A stretch of DNA of 64,000 nucleotides from Pseudomonas soli (GTDB lineage: Bacteria; Pseudomonadota; Gammaproteobacteria; Pseudomonadales; Pseudomonadaceae): positions 456,648 to 520,647 of the forward strand of contig NZ_FOEQ01000002.1 in assembly GCF_900110655.1 (NCBI RefSeq), given 5' to 3'. Both the position numbers and the translations under genes were made by a program. Shown here one piece after another: positions 1-9,677 of the stretch. The number at the start of each line of letters is the position of its first letter. The stretch's first letter is position 1. The notes below the pieces were generated by a model. It did no database searches. It had not been told where the DNA came from and was given only the letters and a program-made list of their open reading frames with translations.

Positions 1-1
1 C

Positions 2-553
2 ATCGACCAACTGACCGCCGCTGGCTACCGCTACATCGGCATGGACCATTTCGCCCTGCCCGACGACGAGCTGGCCATCGCCCAGGAAGAAGGCACACTG
101 CAACGCAACTTCCAGGGCTACACCACCCACGGCCACTGCGACCTGATCGGCCTGGGCGTGTCGGCGATCAGCCAGATCGGCGACCTCTACTGCCAGAACA
201 GCAGCGACCTCAACACCTACCAGGACACCCTCTCCACCGCGCAACTGGCGACCCAGCGCGGCCTGATGTGCAACCAGGACGATCGCCTGCGCCGGGCGGT
301 AATCCAGCAATTGATCTGCCACTTCGAACTGGATTTCGAAGCGATCGAACAGGCCTTCACCATCGATTTTCGCGGCTACTTCAAGGAGCAGTGGCCGCAA
401 CTGCAGGCCATGCAACGCGACGGCCTGATCAGCCTGGACGCCAAGGGCATCCGCATCCTGCCGGCCGGCCGCCTGCTGGCGCGCTCGGTGTGCATGGTAT
501 TCGACGCTTACCTCGCGCAGCAGAATCGCCAGCGTTTCTCGCGGGTGATCTGA
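2..553 (+). CDS. hemN: Oxygen-independent coproporphyrinogen III oxidase, C-terminal part
   Basis: This is the 3' end of a gene that begins before the window; the frame is open from base 2 and 183 codons remain. HemN is a radical-SAM enzyme that decarboxylates coproporphyrinogen III to protoporphyrinogen IX without oxygen, a step in heme synthesis. The visible part has the GHCDLIGLGVSAISQI stretch and the C-terminal HemN domain with paired arginines (DDRLRRAV) and an ARSVCMVFDAY end, all typical of HemN. The radical-SAM cysteine motif lies outside the window. It sits next to anr, the oxygen-sensing regulator, which is the usual Pseudomonas arrangement. Confidence 0.9.
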   Translation: MDQLTAAGYRYIGMDHFALPDDELAIAQEEGTLQRNFQGYTTHGHCDLIGLGVSAISQIGDLYCQNSSDLNTYQDTLSTAQLATQRGLMCNQDDRLRRAVIQQLICHFELDFEAIEQAFTIDFRGYFKEQWPQLQAMQRDGLISLDAKGIRILPAGRLLARSVCMVFDAYLAQQNRQRFSRVI

Positions 554-740
554 GGCGATTGAGGCGTTTCACCGCATGGACAGACCGCCTTTCGAGGCAC
601 ACTATGGACAGTTGAACGGTGTCGGGACACACCTTCCACACCGCTGCTAGCGTGCACCAAAAATGCGCACACTGGCCTACAGCCCATGCCGCGGGTTATC
701 CTTACGGCTTATGTGTGCTTTCCCACAAGGATCGAAAGAA

Positions 741-1475
741 ATGTCCGAGCCAGTAAAACTGCGCCCACACAACCAGGCCCACTGCAAGGATTGCAGCCTG
801 GCCCCCCTGTGCCTGCCCCTGTCCCTGAACCTGGAAGACATGGACGCACTGGATGAAATCGTCAAACGCGGCCGCCCACTGAAGAAAGGCGAGTTCCTGT
901 TCCGCCAGGGTGACAATTTCGGCTCGGTCTACGCAGTACGTTCCGGTGCCCTCAAGACCTTCAGCCTCAGCGACAGCGGCGAGGAGCAGATCACTGGCTT
1001 CCACCTGCCCAGCGAGCTGGTCGGCCTGTCCGGCATGGACACCGAGGCCTACCCGGTGTCGGCCCAGGCCCAGGAAACCACCTCGGTGTGCGAGATCCCC
1101 TTCGAGCGCCTGGATGAACTCTCGGTACAGCTGCCGCAGCTGCGCCGCCAGCTGATGCGGGTGATGAGCCGCGAGATCCGCGACGACCAGCAGATGATGC
1201 TGCTGTTGTCGAAGAAGACCGCCGACGAGCGCATCGCCACCTTCCTGGTCAACCTGTCGGCGCGCTTCCGCGCCCGTGGTTACTCGGCCAACCAGTTCCG
1301 CCTGAGCATGTCGCGCAACGAGATCGGCAACTACCTGGGCCTGGCGGTGGAAACCGTGTCGCGGGTGTTCACCCGCTTCCAGCAGAACGGCCTGCTCAAG
1401 GCCGAGGGCAAGGAAGTGCACATTCTCGATCCGATCCAGCTGTGCGCGCTGGCCGGTGGTGCACTCGAGGTCTGA
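741..1475 (+). CDS. anr: Anaerobic transcriptional regulator Anr (FNR family)
   Basis: Oxygen-responsive global regulator with a [4Fe-4S] cluster that dimerises without oxygen and binds TTGAT-N4-ATCAA boxes. The 244-residue protein has the N-terminal cluster cysteines C15, C18 and C24 and the fourth near C117, a cyclic-nucleotide-type beta barrel (about 40-130), a long dimer helix rich in R/Q/M, and a C-terminal helix-turn-helix around [10 protein letters not shown] (about 200-215). The ATG at 741 was chosen over an upstream in-frame ATG at 663 because the protein then begins MSEPVKL as in known Anr proteins and follows a purine-rich ribosome-binding stretch (aaggatcgaaag). I did not find a clear Anr box in its own promoter. 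Confidence 0.93.
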   Translation: MSEPVKLRPHNQAHCKDCSLAPLCLPLSLNLEDMDALDEIVKRGRPLKKGEFLFRQGDNFGSVYAVRSGALKTFSLSDSGEEQITGFHLPSELVGLSGMDTEAYPVSAQAQETTSVCEIPFERLDELSVQLPQLRRQLMRVMSREIRDDQQMMLLLSKKTADERIATFLVNLSARFRARGYSANQFRLSMSRNEIGNYLGLAVETVSRVFTRFQQNGLLKAEGKEVHILDPIQLCALAGGALEV

Positions 1476-1528
1476 CCGCCGCGCTAAAAGGGTATACTGA
1501 CGCGGAGTTTTTCCAGGATACCCGCCCC

Positions 1529-2077
1529 ATGCACAGCGACACCTTCGACCTCAAAGCCCTGATCCGCCCGGTAGTGGACTTCCCCAAGCCGGGCGTGATC
1601 TTCCGCGACATCACCCCGCTGTTCCAGTCGCCGCGCGGGCTGCGCTATGTCGCCGACCAGTTCATCGAGCGCTATGTCGAGGCCGAGTTCAGCCATATCG
1701 GCGCCATGGACGCGCGAGGCTTCCTGATCGGCTCGATCATCGCCCACCAGCTGAACAAGCCGCTGATCCTGTTCCGCAAGCAGGGCAAGCTGCCGGCCGA
1801 TGTGCTGTCCGAGGGCTATCAGACCGAATACGGCGAGGCCTTCCTGGAAGTGCATGCCGACAGCCTCTGCGACGGCGACTCGGTATTGATCTTCGATGAC
1901 TTGATTGCCACCGGCGGCACCCTGCTGGCCGCGGCCAACCTGGTGCGCCGCACCGGCGCCCAGGTCTTCGAGGCGGCGGCGATCATCGACCTACCGGAGC
2001 TGGAAGGCTCGCGTCGCCTGCAGGCGGCCGGCGTGCCGACCTTCTGCCTGACCGAGTTTTCCCTGAGCGAATACTGA
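1529..2077 (+). CDS. apt: Adenine phosphoribosyltransferase
   Basis: Salvage enzyme that converts adenine and PRPP to AMP and pyrophosphate in the cytoplasm. The 182-residue protein shows the type I PRTase PRPP loop [14 protein letters not shown] (about 123-136) and the N-terminal [20 protein letters not shown] signature of bacterial Apt. The ATG at 1529 gives the family length; an upstream in-frame ATG at 1442 lies inside anr and would add an unrelated tail. It is transcribed in the same direction as anr and faces recR. Confidence 0.95.
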   Translation: MHSDTFDLKALIRPVVDFPKPGVIFRDITPLFQSPRGLRYVADQFIERYVEAEFSHIGAMDARGFLIGSIIAHQLNKPLILFRKQGKLPADVLSEGYQTEYGEAFLEVHADSLCDGDSVLIFDDLIATGGTLLAAANLVRRTGAQVFEAAAIIDLPELEGSRRLQAAGVPTFCLTEFSLSEY

Positions 2078-2091
2078 GTTCGCTTTCAAAA

Positions 2092-2130
2092 CGATCGCGG
2101 TGCGCCGATGCGACTGGCCCCGCGATGCGT
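2092..2130. terminator. Hairpin between convergent apt and recR
   Basis: ATCGCGG (2094-2100) is complementary to CCGCGAT (2120-2126), with extra pairs outside. It lies between the stops of two convergent genes, so a bidirectional terminator role is plausible, but there is no strong T-run. Confidence 0.4.
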
Positions 2131-2138
2131 TTACAGGT

Positions 2139-2741
2139 TTACAACGTGATTGGCCTGCGCCCGGCAAATGCATGGGCCAGCGTCCCGCCATCTACCAATT
2201 CCAGCTCGCCACCCAACGGCACACCATGGGCGATGCGCGTGGCAGTCAGGCCCTTCTCGGCCAACAGCTGGGCAATGTAGTGCGCCGTCGCCTCTCCTTC
2301 CACCGTGGGGTTGGTGGCCAGGATCACCTCACTGAAGGTGCCCTGCTCCTCGATCCGCGCCATCAGCTGTGGAATGCCGATGGCATCCGGCCCCAGCCCG
2401 TCCAGCGGCGAGAGGTGCCCCTTGAGCACGAAGTAGCGACCGCGATAGCCGGTCTGCTCCACCGCGTACACATCCACCGGCCCCTCGACCACGCACAGTT
2501 GCGTGTCATCACGGCGCGGGTCGGCGCATTGCGGGCACAGTTCCTGCTCGGTCAAGGTCCGGCACTGGCGGCAATGACCGACGCCTTCCATGGCCTGGCT
2601 CAGGGCCTGGGCCAGGCGCGTGCCGCCACTGCGGTCGCGCTCCAGCAGTTGCAGGGCCATGCGTTGGGCGGTTTTCTGACCGACGCCGGGCAGGATGCGC
2701 AGGGCGTCGATCAGTTGGCGGATCAGGGGGCTGAAGCTCAT
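2139..2741 (-). CDS. recR: Recombination mediator protein RecR
   Basis: Works with RecO and RecF to load RecA on SSB-coated single-stranded DNA during gap repair. The 200-residue protein has the N-terminal helix-hairpin-helix ([13 protein letters not shown], about 18-30), a four-cysteine zinc finger (CRQC...CPQC, about 57-72) and a Toprim domain ([13 protein letters not shown] onward). Length and architecture are complete. It is the last gene of the dnaX-ybaB-recR operon, a highly conserved bacterial gene order. Confidence 0.96.
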   Translation of the reverse strand: MSFSPLIRQLIDALRILPGVGQKTAQRMALQLLERDRSGGTRLAQALSQAMEGVGHCRQCRTLTEQELCPQCADPRRDDTQLCVVEGPVDVYAVEQTGYRGRYFVLKGHLSPLDGLGPDAIGIPQLMARIEEQGTFSEVILATNPTVEGEATAHYIAQLLAEKGLTATRIAHGVPLGGELELVDGGTLAHAFAGRRPITL

Positions 2742-2779
2742 GTGTGCAGGCCTGCCAATTCAGGAAACAGAATGAACAA

Positions 2780-2809
2780 GGGAGCAACGACCGTCGGGCC
2801 GTTGCTCCC
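2780..2809 (-). terminator. Perfect 10-bp hairpin between ybaB and recR
   Basis: GGGAGCAACG (2780-2789) and CGTTGCTCCC (2800-2809) are perfect complements. On the minus strand the stem is followed by a moderately T-rich stretch. Since recR follows in the same operon it may act as a partial terminator or mRNA-stabilising hairpin. Confidence 0.5.
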
Positions 2810-2829
2810 CATTTGAAGCCAGAAGCCGA

Positions 2830-3165
2830 TCAGAACGGCATCTTGAAACCAGGCGGCAGCTGCATCCCGGCGGTCATGCCACCCATCTTTTCCTGGCTGC
2901 TCTGCTCGATCTTGCGCACGGCATCGTTCAGCGCGGCGGCGATCAGGTCCTCGAGCACTTCCTTGTCGTCAGCGTCGGTCGACATCAGGCTATGGTCGAT
3001 GCTGACGCGCTTGACGTCGTGGCGACCGGTCATCACCACACTGACCAGGCCGCCACCGGACTGGCCGGTGACTTCCGCATTGGCCAGCTCTTCCTGCATC
3101 TTCTGCATCTTTTCCTGCATCTGCTGGGCCTGCTTCATCAGGCCGGCCATGCCACCTTTCATCAT
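2830..3165 (-). CDS. ybaB: YbaB/EbfC family nucleoid-associated protein
   Basis: Small DNA-binding dimer of the YbaB/EbfC family. The 111-residue protein starts [16 protein letters not shown], continues as a coiled helix (about 8-35, rich in Q/M/K/E), and has the conserved [16 protein letters not shown] core and a C-terminal [15 protein letters not shown] tail typical of the family. The start at 3165 is preceded by a GAGGT ribosome-binding sequence; an upstream in-frame ATG would add 18 unrelated residues. It lies between dnaX and recR, as in most gamma-proteobacteria. Confidence 0.94.
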   Translation of the reverse strand: MMKGGMAGLMKQAQQMQEKMQKMQEELANAEVTGQSGGGLVSVVMTGRHDVKRVSIDHSLMSTDADDKEVLEDLIAAALNDAVRKIEQSSQEKMGGMTAGMQLPPGFKMPF

Positions 3166-3229
3166 GGGGTATACCTCGATTGGGTCATGTGATGCGGCCC
3201 GGCACAGGGCCGGCCGCATGGTTATCCGT

Positions 3230-5296
3230 TCATTGGCCCTGGCTGGCCAGGGCGTCTACAGGCTCAATAGTATCCTGCCTGACCGTCGCACCGAACTGCC
3301 GGATCATCTGCTGGATGAGCGGGTCCTGTTCGATCGACACCACGGCGTCATGCTGGCGCTCGGCGCGCTTGCGCGAGGCGGCTTGGGCCGGGGTTTCCTG
3401 CTCGGGGCGGATCAGCTCGATCTTCAGGCGGATCTCGCGGCCCAGTTGCTGGTTCAGTGCGTCGTTCAGCCTGCGCTGCTGCGTCGAGTTGAACAGCGCG
3501 CCCTGCCCCGGGTCCAGGTGCAACAGCCAGTCATCACCCTCGGCGGCGATCAGCGTACAGTTTGCGGCGATGTTGCCTGTCATACCGGAGACAGGCAACT
3601 GTGGGAATAATTCCAGCCATTGCAGGGCCAGGCCGGTCGCGGGCATGGCCGCCGGCAGTGGCTCCGGCGCCTGGGCAGGTGCCTCTTCCTGGACGTGCTC
3701 GGCCAGCTCGTCCAGGTAGCTGAAGCCGACCGGGTCGCTGTCGGGTGCGTAGTAGTCCTCGTCCGCCGGCGGCTCGTCGTCACGCTCCATGCCCGCCGGG
3801 CTGTAGGCCGACGGGTCGAACGGCGGTTCGTCATCGTCCGGCTGCTGGGTGGCGGCCTCGACCGCGGGTGCCGGCTCGGGCAACTGCTCGGGCGCAACCG
3901 GCGCCGGAGTGGCAACCGGCTCCTCCCACGGCAGATCGATGACCTCCTCGACGGGCTGCGGCTCGGGCTCGGGCTGCGCTGGCGCTTGCGGCGCCTCGAC
4001 AACCTCGGCAACGGGCGGCACCTCGACGACTGGCGGCTCAGCCTGTATGGATGGCTCAGCCACGGGCAGCGGCGCGGCCACTTCAGCGACAGGACTGGCG
4101 GCAACGGACGGCGCCACGGCCACAGCCGCTGCCGCCACCGGTTGGGTCGGATCAGCTGTGGCCTGGCTGATCCCCGTCGGCTTTAGTACCGGCCTCGGTG
4201 CGTCGTCGCTATCGGCCGGGCGGAACGCCAGCATCCGCAGCAGGACCATCTCGAAACCGCCGCGCGGGTCCGGCGCCAATGGCAGGTCACGGCGGCCGAT
4301 CAACCCCATCTGGTAGTAGAACTGCACGTCTTCGGCCGGCAGGGCCTGGGCCAACGCCAGCACGCGGTCACGGTCGCCCTGGCCGTTGTCCACCGCCTCC
4401 GGCAGGGCCTGGGCGATGGCCACACGGTGCAGCACATTGAGCATTTCCGACAGCACGCCGTTCCAGTCCGGGCCTTGCTCGGCCAGGTCACGCACCGCGG
4501 CCAGCAGCGCCCGGGCATCGCCTTCGAGCAGGGCCTGGAGCACGCCATACACCTGGCCGTGATCGAGGGTACCGAGCATCGCCCGCACGTCGGCGGCCAG
4601 CACCCGCCCCTCGCCAAAGGCGATGGCCTGGTCGGTCAGGCTCATGGCGTCGCGCATGGAGCCGTCGGCGGCGCGGCCGAGCAACCACAGGGCATCCTCC
4701 TCGAACGGCACGTTCTCGGCGCCCAGCACGTGGGTCAGGTGCTCGACCACGCGCTCCGGGCTCATGTTCTTCAGCGAGAACTGCAGGCAGCGCGACAGGA
4801 TGGTCGCCGGCAGTTTCTGCGGGTCGGTGGTGGCGAGGATGAACTTGACGTAGGGCGGCGGCTCTTCCAGCGTCTTCAACAGGGCGTTGAACGAGTGGGT
4901 GGAGAGCATGTGCACTTCGTCGATCAGGTAGACCTTGAAGCGCCCGCGGCTCGGCGCGTACTGCACGTTGTCGAGCAGCTCGCGGGTGTCCTCGACCTTG
5001 GTGCGGCTGGCAGCGTCGATCTCGATCAGATCGACGAAACGGCCCTCATCGATCTCCCGGCATACCGAGCAGGTGCCGCACGGCGTCGAGGTGATGCCGG
5101 TCTCGCAGTTCAGGCACTTGGCGATGATCCGCGCAATGGTGGTCTTGCCCACGCCCCGGGTCCCGGTGAACAGGTAGGCATGGTGCAGGCGCTGGTTGTC
5201 CAGGGCGTTGATCAAAGCCTTGAGCACATGGGTCTGGCCGACCATTTCGCGGAACGAGCGCGGACGCCATTTACGTGCAAGAACCTGATAACTCAT
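3230..5296 (-). CDS. dnaX: DNA polymerase III subunits gamma/tau
   Basis: Clamp-loader ATPase that links the polymerase cores and helicase in the replisome. The 688-residue protein has Walker [13 protein letters not shown] (about 44-55), a zinc module with cysteines around CLNC...CGTCSVC (about 63-79), a DEVH Walker B box and the sensor stretch [16 protein letters not shown] long proline/glutamate/alanine-rich linker (about 370-560) leads to the tau C-terminal domain that contacts the alpha subunit. The ATG at 5296 gives the conserved start [12 protein letters not shown]; an upstream ATG lies in the divergent promoter region. I could not locate an obvious A6-G slippery site, so only tau is asserted. 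Confidence 0.95.
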   Translation of the reverse strand: MSYQVLARKWRPRSFREMVGQTHVLKALINALDNQRLHHAYLFTGTRGVGKTTIARIIAKCLNCETGITSTPCGTCSVCREIDEGRFVDLIEIDAASRTKVEDTRELLDNVQYAPSRGRFKVYLIDEVHMLSTHSFNALLKTLEEPPPYVKFILATTDPQKLPATILSRCLQFSLKNMSPERVVEHLTHVLGAENVPFEEDALWLLGRAADGSMRDAMSLTDQAIAFGEGRVLAADVRAMLGTLDHGQVYGVLQALLEGDARALLAAVRDLAEQGPDWNGVLSEMLNVLHRVAIAQALPEAVDNGQGDRDRVLALAQALPAEDVQFYYQMGLIGRRDLPLAPDPRGGFEMVLLRMLAFRPADSDDAPRPVLKPTGISQATADPTQPVAAAAVAVAPSVAASPVAEVAAPLPVAEPSIQAEPPVVEVPPVAEVVEAPQAPAQPEPEPQPVEEVIDLPWEEPVATPAPVAPEQLPEPAPAVEAATQQPDDDEPPFDPSAYSPAGMERDDEPPADEDYYAPDSDPVGFSYLDELAEHVQEEAPAQAPEPLPAAMPATGLALQWLELFPQLPVSGMTGNIAANCTLIAAEGDDWLLHLDPGQGALFNSTQQRRLNDALNQQLGREIRLKIELIRPEQETPAQAASRKRAERQHDAVVSIEQDPLIQQMIRQFGATVRQDTIEPVDALASQGQ

Positions 5297-5427
5297 CAAA
5301 AAACCATCGTGACCGGAGCGGGCGGAAAGAGCGCTAATGCTAGCGGAGCGGGGCCAAAATTGCACCCTGCCGATCTCGTCTAAGCTCAGTGACGGGCACA
5401 CGGACGACGGATCAGGGAGGATGAGGC

Positions 5428-6237
5428 GTGCGGCGAGTCCTGGCCACCCTGTCATTTTGGATATCGTTGTGGGCTACCCACGGCGTGGCGCAACCGCCGG
5501 TGTTGCGCTTCTCCATCGCCGAAAGCTGGAGCATGCCGCTGATGCGCATCGAGGACCAGCAGCCGGCGGAAGGCATCCTGCTGGAGCTGATGCAGGCCAT
5601 CGCCCGGGAGGTCGATGCCCGCCCCCAATACCATGTGCTGGCCCGCCTGCGCCTGCAGGAGGCGATGCAGGCCGGCGAAATCGACGTACGCTGCTACGTT
5701 TCCACGCGATGGCTGACCGATCGGCCCGGCGACTATCTCTGGAGCATCCCGCTCATCGAGCAGCGCGACCTGCTGGTCGGCCGCCCCGGCGACAGCGGCC
5801 CCGTCAGCCCGGACGCACTGCCACCCCAGGCCATCGGCACCGTGCTCGGCTACACCTACCCCACGCTCGAGCCGCTGTTCAGCCAGGCCCGCCTGCAGCG
5901 CGAAGATAGCCGCAATCAATTGCTGGTCCTGCAGAAACTCCAGGTCGGGCGCTTGCGCCATGCCGTGAGCAACCAGCTGTCGCTGCAATGGTACAACCGC
6001 TCCCTACCGCCGGCTCGACACCTGCAGCCCCTGGCCGTGCTTGAAGAACAGGCGCTGGGCTGCATGGTGCGCAACGACCCCCAACTGCCGACCCAAGGCG
6101 TGCTCAGGGCGCTGGTGCGGATCAGGGAGTCCGGGGAGATGCAGCGGATCGTCGAGCGTTATACCGAGCCCCATCCGTTCGCAGGTGATGACAGCCCTCA
6201 GTTACCCGCAGCCGCGACACCCAATGCCGCCAGGTAG
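5428..6237 (+). CDS. Periplasmic solute-binding protein, amino-acid type (family 3)
   Basis: Likely exported substrate-binding protein of the SBP_bac_3 fold. The GTG start at 5428 follows a strong AGGGAGG ribosome-binding site. A short signal peptide is visible (MRRVLATLSFWISLWATHGVAQ, cleavage after AQ). The mature part has the typical SIAESWSMPL opening, the lobe-1 pattern with GILLELMQAIAREV, and the REDSR-type hinge. No permease or ATPase gene is adjacent, so the ligand is unknown; such orphans may feed an ABC importer encoded elsewhere or serve in sensing. The 3' end overlaps the convergent DUF2938 gene by 40 bp. Confidence 0.72.
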   Translation: MRRVLATLSFWISLWATHGVAQPPVLRFSIAESWSMPLMRIEDQQPAEGILLELMQAIAREVDARPQYHVLARLRLQEAMQAGEIDVRCYVSTRWLTDRPGDYLWSIPLIEQRDLLVGRPGDSGPVSPDALPPQAIGTVLGYTYPTLEPLFSQARLQREDSRNQLLVLQKLQVGRLRHAVSNQLSLQWYNRSLPPARHLQPLAVLEEQALGCMVRNDPQLPTQGVLRALVRIRESGEMQRIVERYTEPHPFAGDDSPQLPAAATPNAAR

Positions 6238-6692
6238 AGGCCCAAACCGAACACGCAGTGCGTCGCCAGGCTGCGCAGGCAGCTCTTCAGGGGCGCGGGT
6301 GTGTTCGTCGCGAAATACCCGGCTCCCAACGCAGGTTGCACCACGCACAACGGCACGAGCACCGAGACCACCCCGAACAGCAAGGCTGGCCACAGTGTCG
6401 GCCCGCGCAACCACCCCTCCCCTGCAATAGCCGCCAGCAGCGCCGCGAACACCAGCCCAGTGGCGTAGTGAAGCAACCAGCCCCACGCCAGCTCCCCCCT
6501 GACCGGCGCAGCCTTGCCGATCGCCGCATGCCGCCAGCGCCCTTCGCGCAGGTGCCCCGCCCAGCGCCCGACCATGGCGTAGTTCAGGGTGGTGACGCCC
6601 AGATACCTGAGCAACACGGTCCACAGGTCCATGACCAGGGTGGCGCCGATGCCGATGAACAGGATGGAAAGCACAAGCGAGGAGATGGTCAT
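6198..6692 (-). CDS. DUF2938 family membrane protein
   Basis: Predicted four-helix inner-membrane protein of 164 residues without known function. Hydrophobic segments lie near 1-25 (SSLVLSILFIGIGATLVMDLW), 70-90, 100-120 and 135-160. The family is recognised from the pattern GATLVMDLWTVLL...NYAMVGRW followed by AWGWLLHYATG. The ATG at 6692 was chosen because the upstream extension is not hydrophobic and covers the presumed operator. It is divergent from a MerR-type regulator that probably controls it. Confidence 0.7.
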   Translation of the reverse strand: MTISSLVLSILFIGIGATLVMDLWTVLLRYLGVTTLNYAMVGRWAGHLREGRWRHAAIGKAAPVRGELAWGWLLHYATGLVFAALLAAIAGEGWLRGPTLWPALLFGVVSVLVPLCVVQPALGAGYFATNTPAPLKSCLRSLATHCVFGLGLYLAALGVAAAGN

Positions 6693-6745
6693 GATGAGAG
6701 CCCTTGGCAGATTGACGGAAAGGTCGATGCCAAGCAGCATGCAAG

Positions 6746-6761
6746 TTGAAGTCAACTTCAA
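6746..6761. promoter_or_regulatory. Inverted repeat, probable MerR-family operator
   Basis: TTGAAGT-CA-ACTTCAA is a perfect 7-bp inverted repeat with a 2-bp centre. It lies between the divergent starts of the DUF2938 gene (6692) and the merR gene (6778). MerR-family regulators bind such dyads inside promoters with elongated spacers, so it probably serves this regulator. The assignment is by position only. Confidence 0.6.
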
Positions 6762-6777
6762 GTCAAGAGGGGTTGCA

Positions 6778-7212
6778 ATGGACATTGCCGATGTCGCCAG
6801 GCGCACCGGAGTGCCGGCGTCGACATTGCGTTACTACGCGAACAAGGGCTTGCTCAGATCACTGGCCAGCCATGGGCAACGCCGCCAGTTCCCGCCAGAC
6901 ACCCCCGAGCGCCTGGCGTTGATCGCGCTGGGACAGGCGGCTGGCTTTTCGCTGGACGAAGTAGCCGCCATGCTTGACGAGCAAATGGTCGACCGCGAGT
7001 TGCTGCTGGCCAAGGCCGACGAGATCGACCGCCGGATCAAACGGCTGCAGGCGATGAGCAAGGGGTTGCGCCATGCGGCGCAGTGCCCCGAGGAGAGCCA
7101 TCTGCAATGCCCGACCTTTCAGCGGCTGATGCAGATGTCGGCCAGCCAGGGCAGGCGTGGAGGCCTCAGTAGCCGTGCAACTCGCGGAACGGCTGGCCCT
7201 TGTGGTAGTTGA
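6778..7212 (+). CDS. MerR family transcriptional regulator
   Basis: DNA-binding regulator of 144 residues. The winged helix-turn-helix occupies the N terminus (MDIADVARRTGVPASTLRYYANKGLL), followed by the hallmark dyad-binding RRQFPPDT segment and a coiled dimerisation helix (about 75-105). Three cysteines in the C-terminal part (RHAAQCPEESHLQCPTFQRL) could bind a metal or thiol signal, but the last 20 residues look unconserved. The ATG at 6778 follows GAGGGG. It is divergent from the DUF2938 gene, and its 3' end overlaps the convergent helicase gene. Confidence 0.8.
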   Translation: MDIADVARRTGVPASTLRYYANKGLLRSLASHGQRRQFPPDTPERLALIALGQAAGFSLDEVAAMLDEQMVDRELLLAKADEIDRRIKRLQAMSKGLRHAAQCPEESHLQCPTFQRLMQMSASQGRRGGLSSRATRGTAGPCGS

Positions 7213-9139
7213 TCCACTCTTCCACGTCATACGGCAGGTACAGCTGCCGACGCGCCCGCGACAGGGCGATATACACTGCGCAGATCCGCGCATCGAAGGC
7301 GTAGGCGTCCTTGAAGCGGTCGGTGGTCATCAGTTCCGGTGTCAGCAGCACCTGATCGAACTCCAGGCCGCCAGCCTCCTCGGCCATCAACAGTATCAGG
7401 CTGTCGGGCCTTGCAGCGATGCGCGCCTCCAGCAGCGTCAGGTCCGCAAGCTTGAAACCCGCCTCAAGGCGCTCCTCGACCCAGAGGAACGCGGCATCGA
7501 ACCGCTCGGACTCACGCACCTGCTGCCAGTCGAGCAGGTGCGCGAAGTACGGATGCGGCCCTTCGGCATCCTGCCCCGGGGCATAGAACGCAGCCCTGAA
7601 CAGGCCGATCGCGGTGGCCATGAAGCGGCGCATCTGCGGCCAATCGGGGAAATTCAACAAGCAGTTGGACTTGGCCAACTCCATGGCCCAGCGCATCGTG
7701 TCCCAGCGCGAGGCGGTCAGCACCACGCAGCCCTCTGGCGGGACGAACCCTTCGGGGAAGTGCTCGATGCCGACATCGACATGGCGCGCAGCTTCGAAGG
7801 CAACCTTGGACTTCTTCGAATGCACGCCGATCAACGGGTTGATCAGGCGTTCCACCTTGGGCCCGCAACGCACGGCAAAGGCCATGTCCTTCTGGCGCAC
7901 CTGACGCTCGCGCCTGACCACCTCGCCGGAGGCCTTCTGGTACTCGTCGCCCAGGGTGATCAGCACCTGGCGACCCCGCTCGATAACCTGCAGCAGCGAG
8001 GCCGGCACGTCCTGGCTCTCGTCGATGATCACGTGGCTGAAACGCCCCGGCACGCTGCAACCAGCCAGGCTCGCTCGCTTGAGCAGCAGCAACGCCTCGA
8101 ACCCGGTCTGCGCGCCCCAGGCCGGTTGCGCCTCCAGATAGCGCCATAGCCGGCTGGCGTACTCGAGCAGGACCTGGGCATCGACGCCGGAGAGCGCTTG
8201 GCGAAAATACGGCAGATGACGATTCGACAGGCTGTAATCCCGCGAATCGCAGTAGTTGCGCAGCACTTCCAGGCAGATATCCAAGGCATGCTCGGCGTCG
8301 TACTGGCGCAAGCCGACGATCCCCAGTTCCTCGGCCAGCCTTCGCTTGCCAGGGCCGCGCTGCGCCGTCCGGGCGGAAACTGACCGGGTATCCTTGAGCA
8401 GGGCCCGGGCGAACTGGCCGAAGGTCATGCCGACCTTGGCCTGCTCATCCAGCCCCATGCGTCGACGCAAGGTGCCGAGCTTCGCGGGCGTGCGTGCCAG
8501 GGCCAGCACCCGGCCACGGGGCAGGCAGTCCATCAGCGCGCCAAGCAGGTAGCTCTTGCCGATCCCGGCATAGCCCTGCACGTGGATGTCTTCGTCGAGG
8601 TTGGCCTGGATGATCTTGAGCAGCTTGTCCTGCTCGACGGTTAACCAGCGCTCGCTGTCGAAACCGGTGGTCACCCGCTGGCTGAACGGGTTGTCCCTGT
8701 GATGCAGGCGTATGCGGTAGTCGAAATCCCACTTGCCATCGGCCAGCAGGTATTCCCGCGCCTGAACCTGCTCCACGTCGAGCAGACGCAGCTTCGAACC
8801 CTTGATCACCTCAAGGCCGAAATAGAGCTTGCGCGCATCGAACAGCCTACGGGCCTCGGACAACAACCCCACGCCAGGCGAATGCGCGCCATCGACCGCC
8901 CACGCCAACAGCTTGCCCAGCACCTTCTCCGCCGCCCGCGCATCGACCTGGCCTTGTGCCTGCGCCAGGTTCTGTATTACCAGCACCGCCGCCAGCTCCG
9001 GCTCGCTCAGAGCGCCGAGCGCAGACGCACCGTCGGCCAGCAAGGCCTGGCACACCTCTGCGGTGACCGGCAAGTACACGGGATGGGAAAAGTCGAAGTG
9101 CTCGGGCTGCATGTCGGTACGTGTCCGCAGATCACTCAA
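7166..9139 (-). CDS. Superfamily 1 (UvrD/Rep-like) helicase-like ATPase
   Basis: A 657-residue protein with SF1 helicase motifs: Walker A GYAGIGKSYLLG (about 190-201), Walker B VIIDESQD (about 370-377), a motif III-like ITLGDEYQ, and a C-terminal ALSRARRQLYLPY resembling motif VI. The N-terminal 150 residues are unassigned. The frame opens with a TTG at 9139 that overlaps the stop of the upstream gene by 4 bp, which suggests translational coupling; an ATG at 9112 is the alternative. Role unknown: DNA repair is the default reading, but two-gene ATPase/partner pairs also occur in phage defence. It borders the left end of the island on the chromosomal side. Confidence 0.75.
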   Translation of the reverse strand: MSDLRTRTDMQPEHFDFSHPVYLPVTAEVCQALLADGASALGALSEPELAAVLVIQNLAQAQGQVDARAAEKVLGKLLAWAVDGAHSPGVGLLSEARRLFDARKLYFGLEVIKGSKLRLLDVEQVQAREYLLADGKWDFDYRIRLHHRDNPFSQRVTTGFDSERWLTVEQDKLLKIIQANLDEDIHVQGYAGIGKSYLLGALMDCLPRGRVLALARTPAKLGTLRRRMGLDEQAKVGMTFGQFARALLKDTRSVSARTAQRGPGKRRLAEELGIVGLRQYDAEHALDICLEVLRNYCDSRDYSLSNRHLPYFRQALSGVDAQVLLEYASRLWRYLEAQPAWGAQTGFEALLLLKRASLAGCSVPGRFSHVIIDESQDVPASLLQVIERGRQVLITLGDEYQKASGEVVRRERQVRQKDMAFAVRCGPKVERLINPLIGVHSKKSKVAFEAARHVDVGIEHFPEGFVPPEGCVVLTASRWDTMRWAMELAKSNCLLNFPDWPQMRRFMATAIGLFRAAFYAPGQDAEGPHPYFAHLLDWQQVRESERFDAAFLWVEERLEAGFKLADLTLLEARIAARPDSLILLMAEEAGGLEFDQVLLTPELMTTDRFKDAYAFDARICAVYIALSRARRQLYLPYDVEEWINYHKGQPFRELHGY

Positions 9140-9525
9140 GGTTTGTCGGATTCAGCGGTCTGCCCCACCACCAACTCAAAACGGTAGGCACCCAAGGACC
9201 CAGCCATGTCGCCGGGATAACTGCCACCCGCCTGCGGTGCGTCAAGCATGTCATCTAGCTCATGCAGGGCGAGCTCCAGCAGCTTGCGCAAGTCCCGCAC
9301 CGAGCGCGCCGACACCTGCAGCTCCAAGGCCACCGTATCAGCCTTCACCGTCGCTGGCGGAGCCGCTTCCTCGAGGATGCGCTCGTGCTCTTCTTCCATC
9401 TGGTCGAGCACCTGCGACAGCTCCAGCACACGCTCGGGGCTGGCGGCCATCTGATCCTTGATTTCCAGGCGGCGCATTTGCCACTCGCGAATCTTCTGAC
9501 GGGTGAGGTCGTCGACATGTTCCAC
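9136..9525 (-). CDS. Small coiled-coil protein paired with the helicase
   Basis: A 129-residue acidic protein whose central part (about 10-85) is almost entirely helix-forming with heptad-like L/V/A spacing (SQVLDQMEEEHERILEEA, RDLRKLLELALHELDDML), so a coiled coil is likely. I do not recognise a family. The GTG at 9525 was chosen because it follows an AGGAG ribosome-binding site at the right spacing. Its stop overlaps the TTG start of the helicase gene, so the two are probably made together. Confidence 0.65.
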   Translation of the reverse strand: MEHVDDLTRQKIREWQMRRLEIKDQMAASPERVLELSQVLDQMEEEHERILEEAAPPATVKADTVALELQVSARSVRDLRKLLELALHELDDMLDAPQAGGSYPGDMAGSLGAYRFELVVGQTAESDKP

Positions 9526-9677
9526 GGTCGCTATCTCCTGGCTGAATGGGTCGACACGATGGGATGCATGATAAGGCGCTGCGCGGGATCGTGCAGGCGG
9601 AAAACAGTGCGAGGGTGTAAAGAAACGCGTCTGATATGCGACGCCTGACAGGTACGCCGGAAAAATCCTGCGCCCAA

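Noticed and set aside
2..1475. Anr box (TTGAT-N4-ATCAA) searched for around hemN and anr
   Set aside because: No acceptable match was found in the hemN-anr interval.
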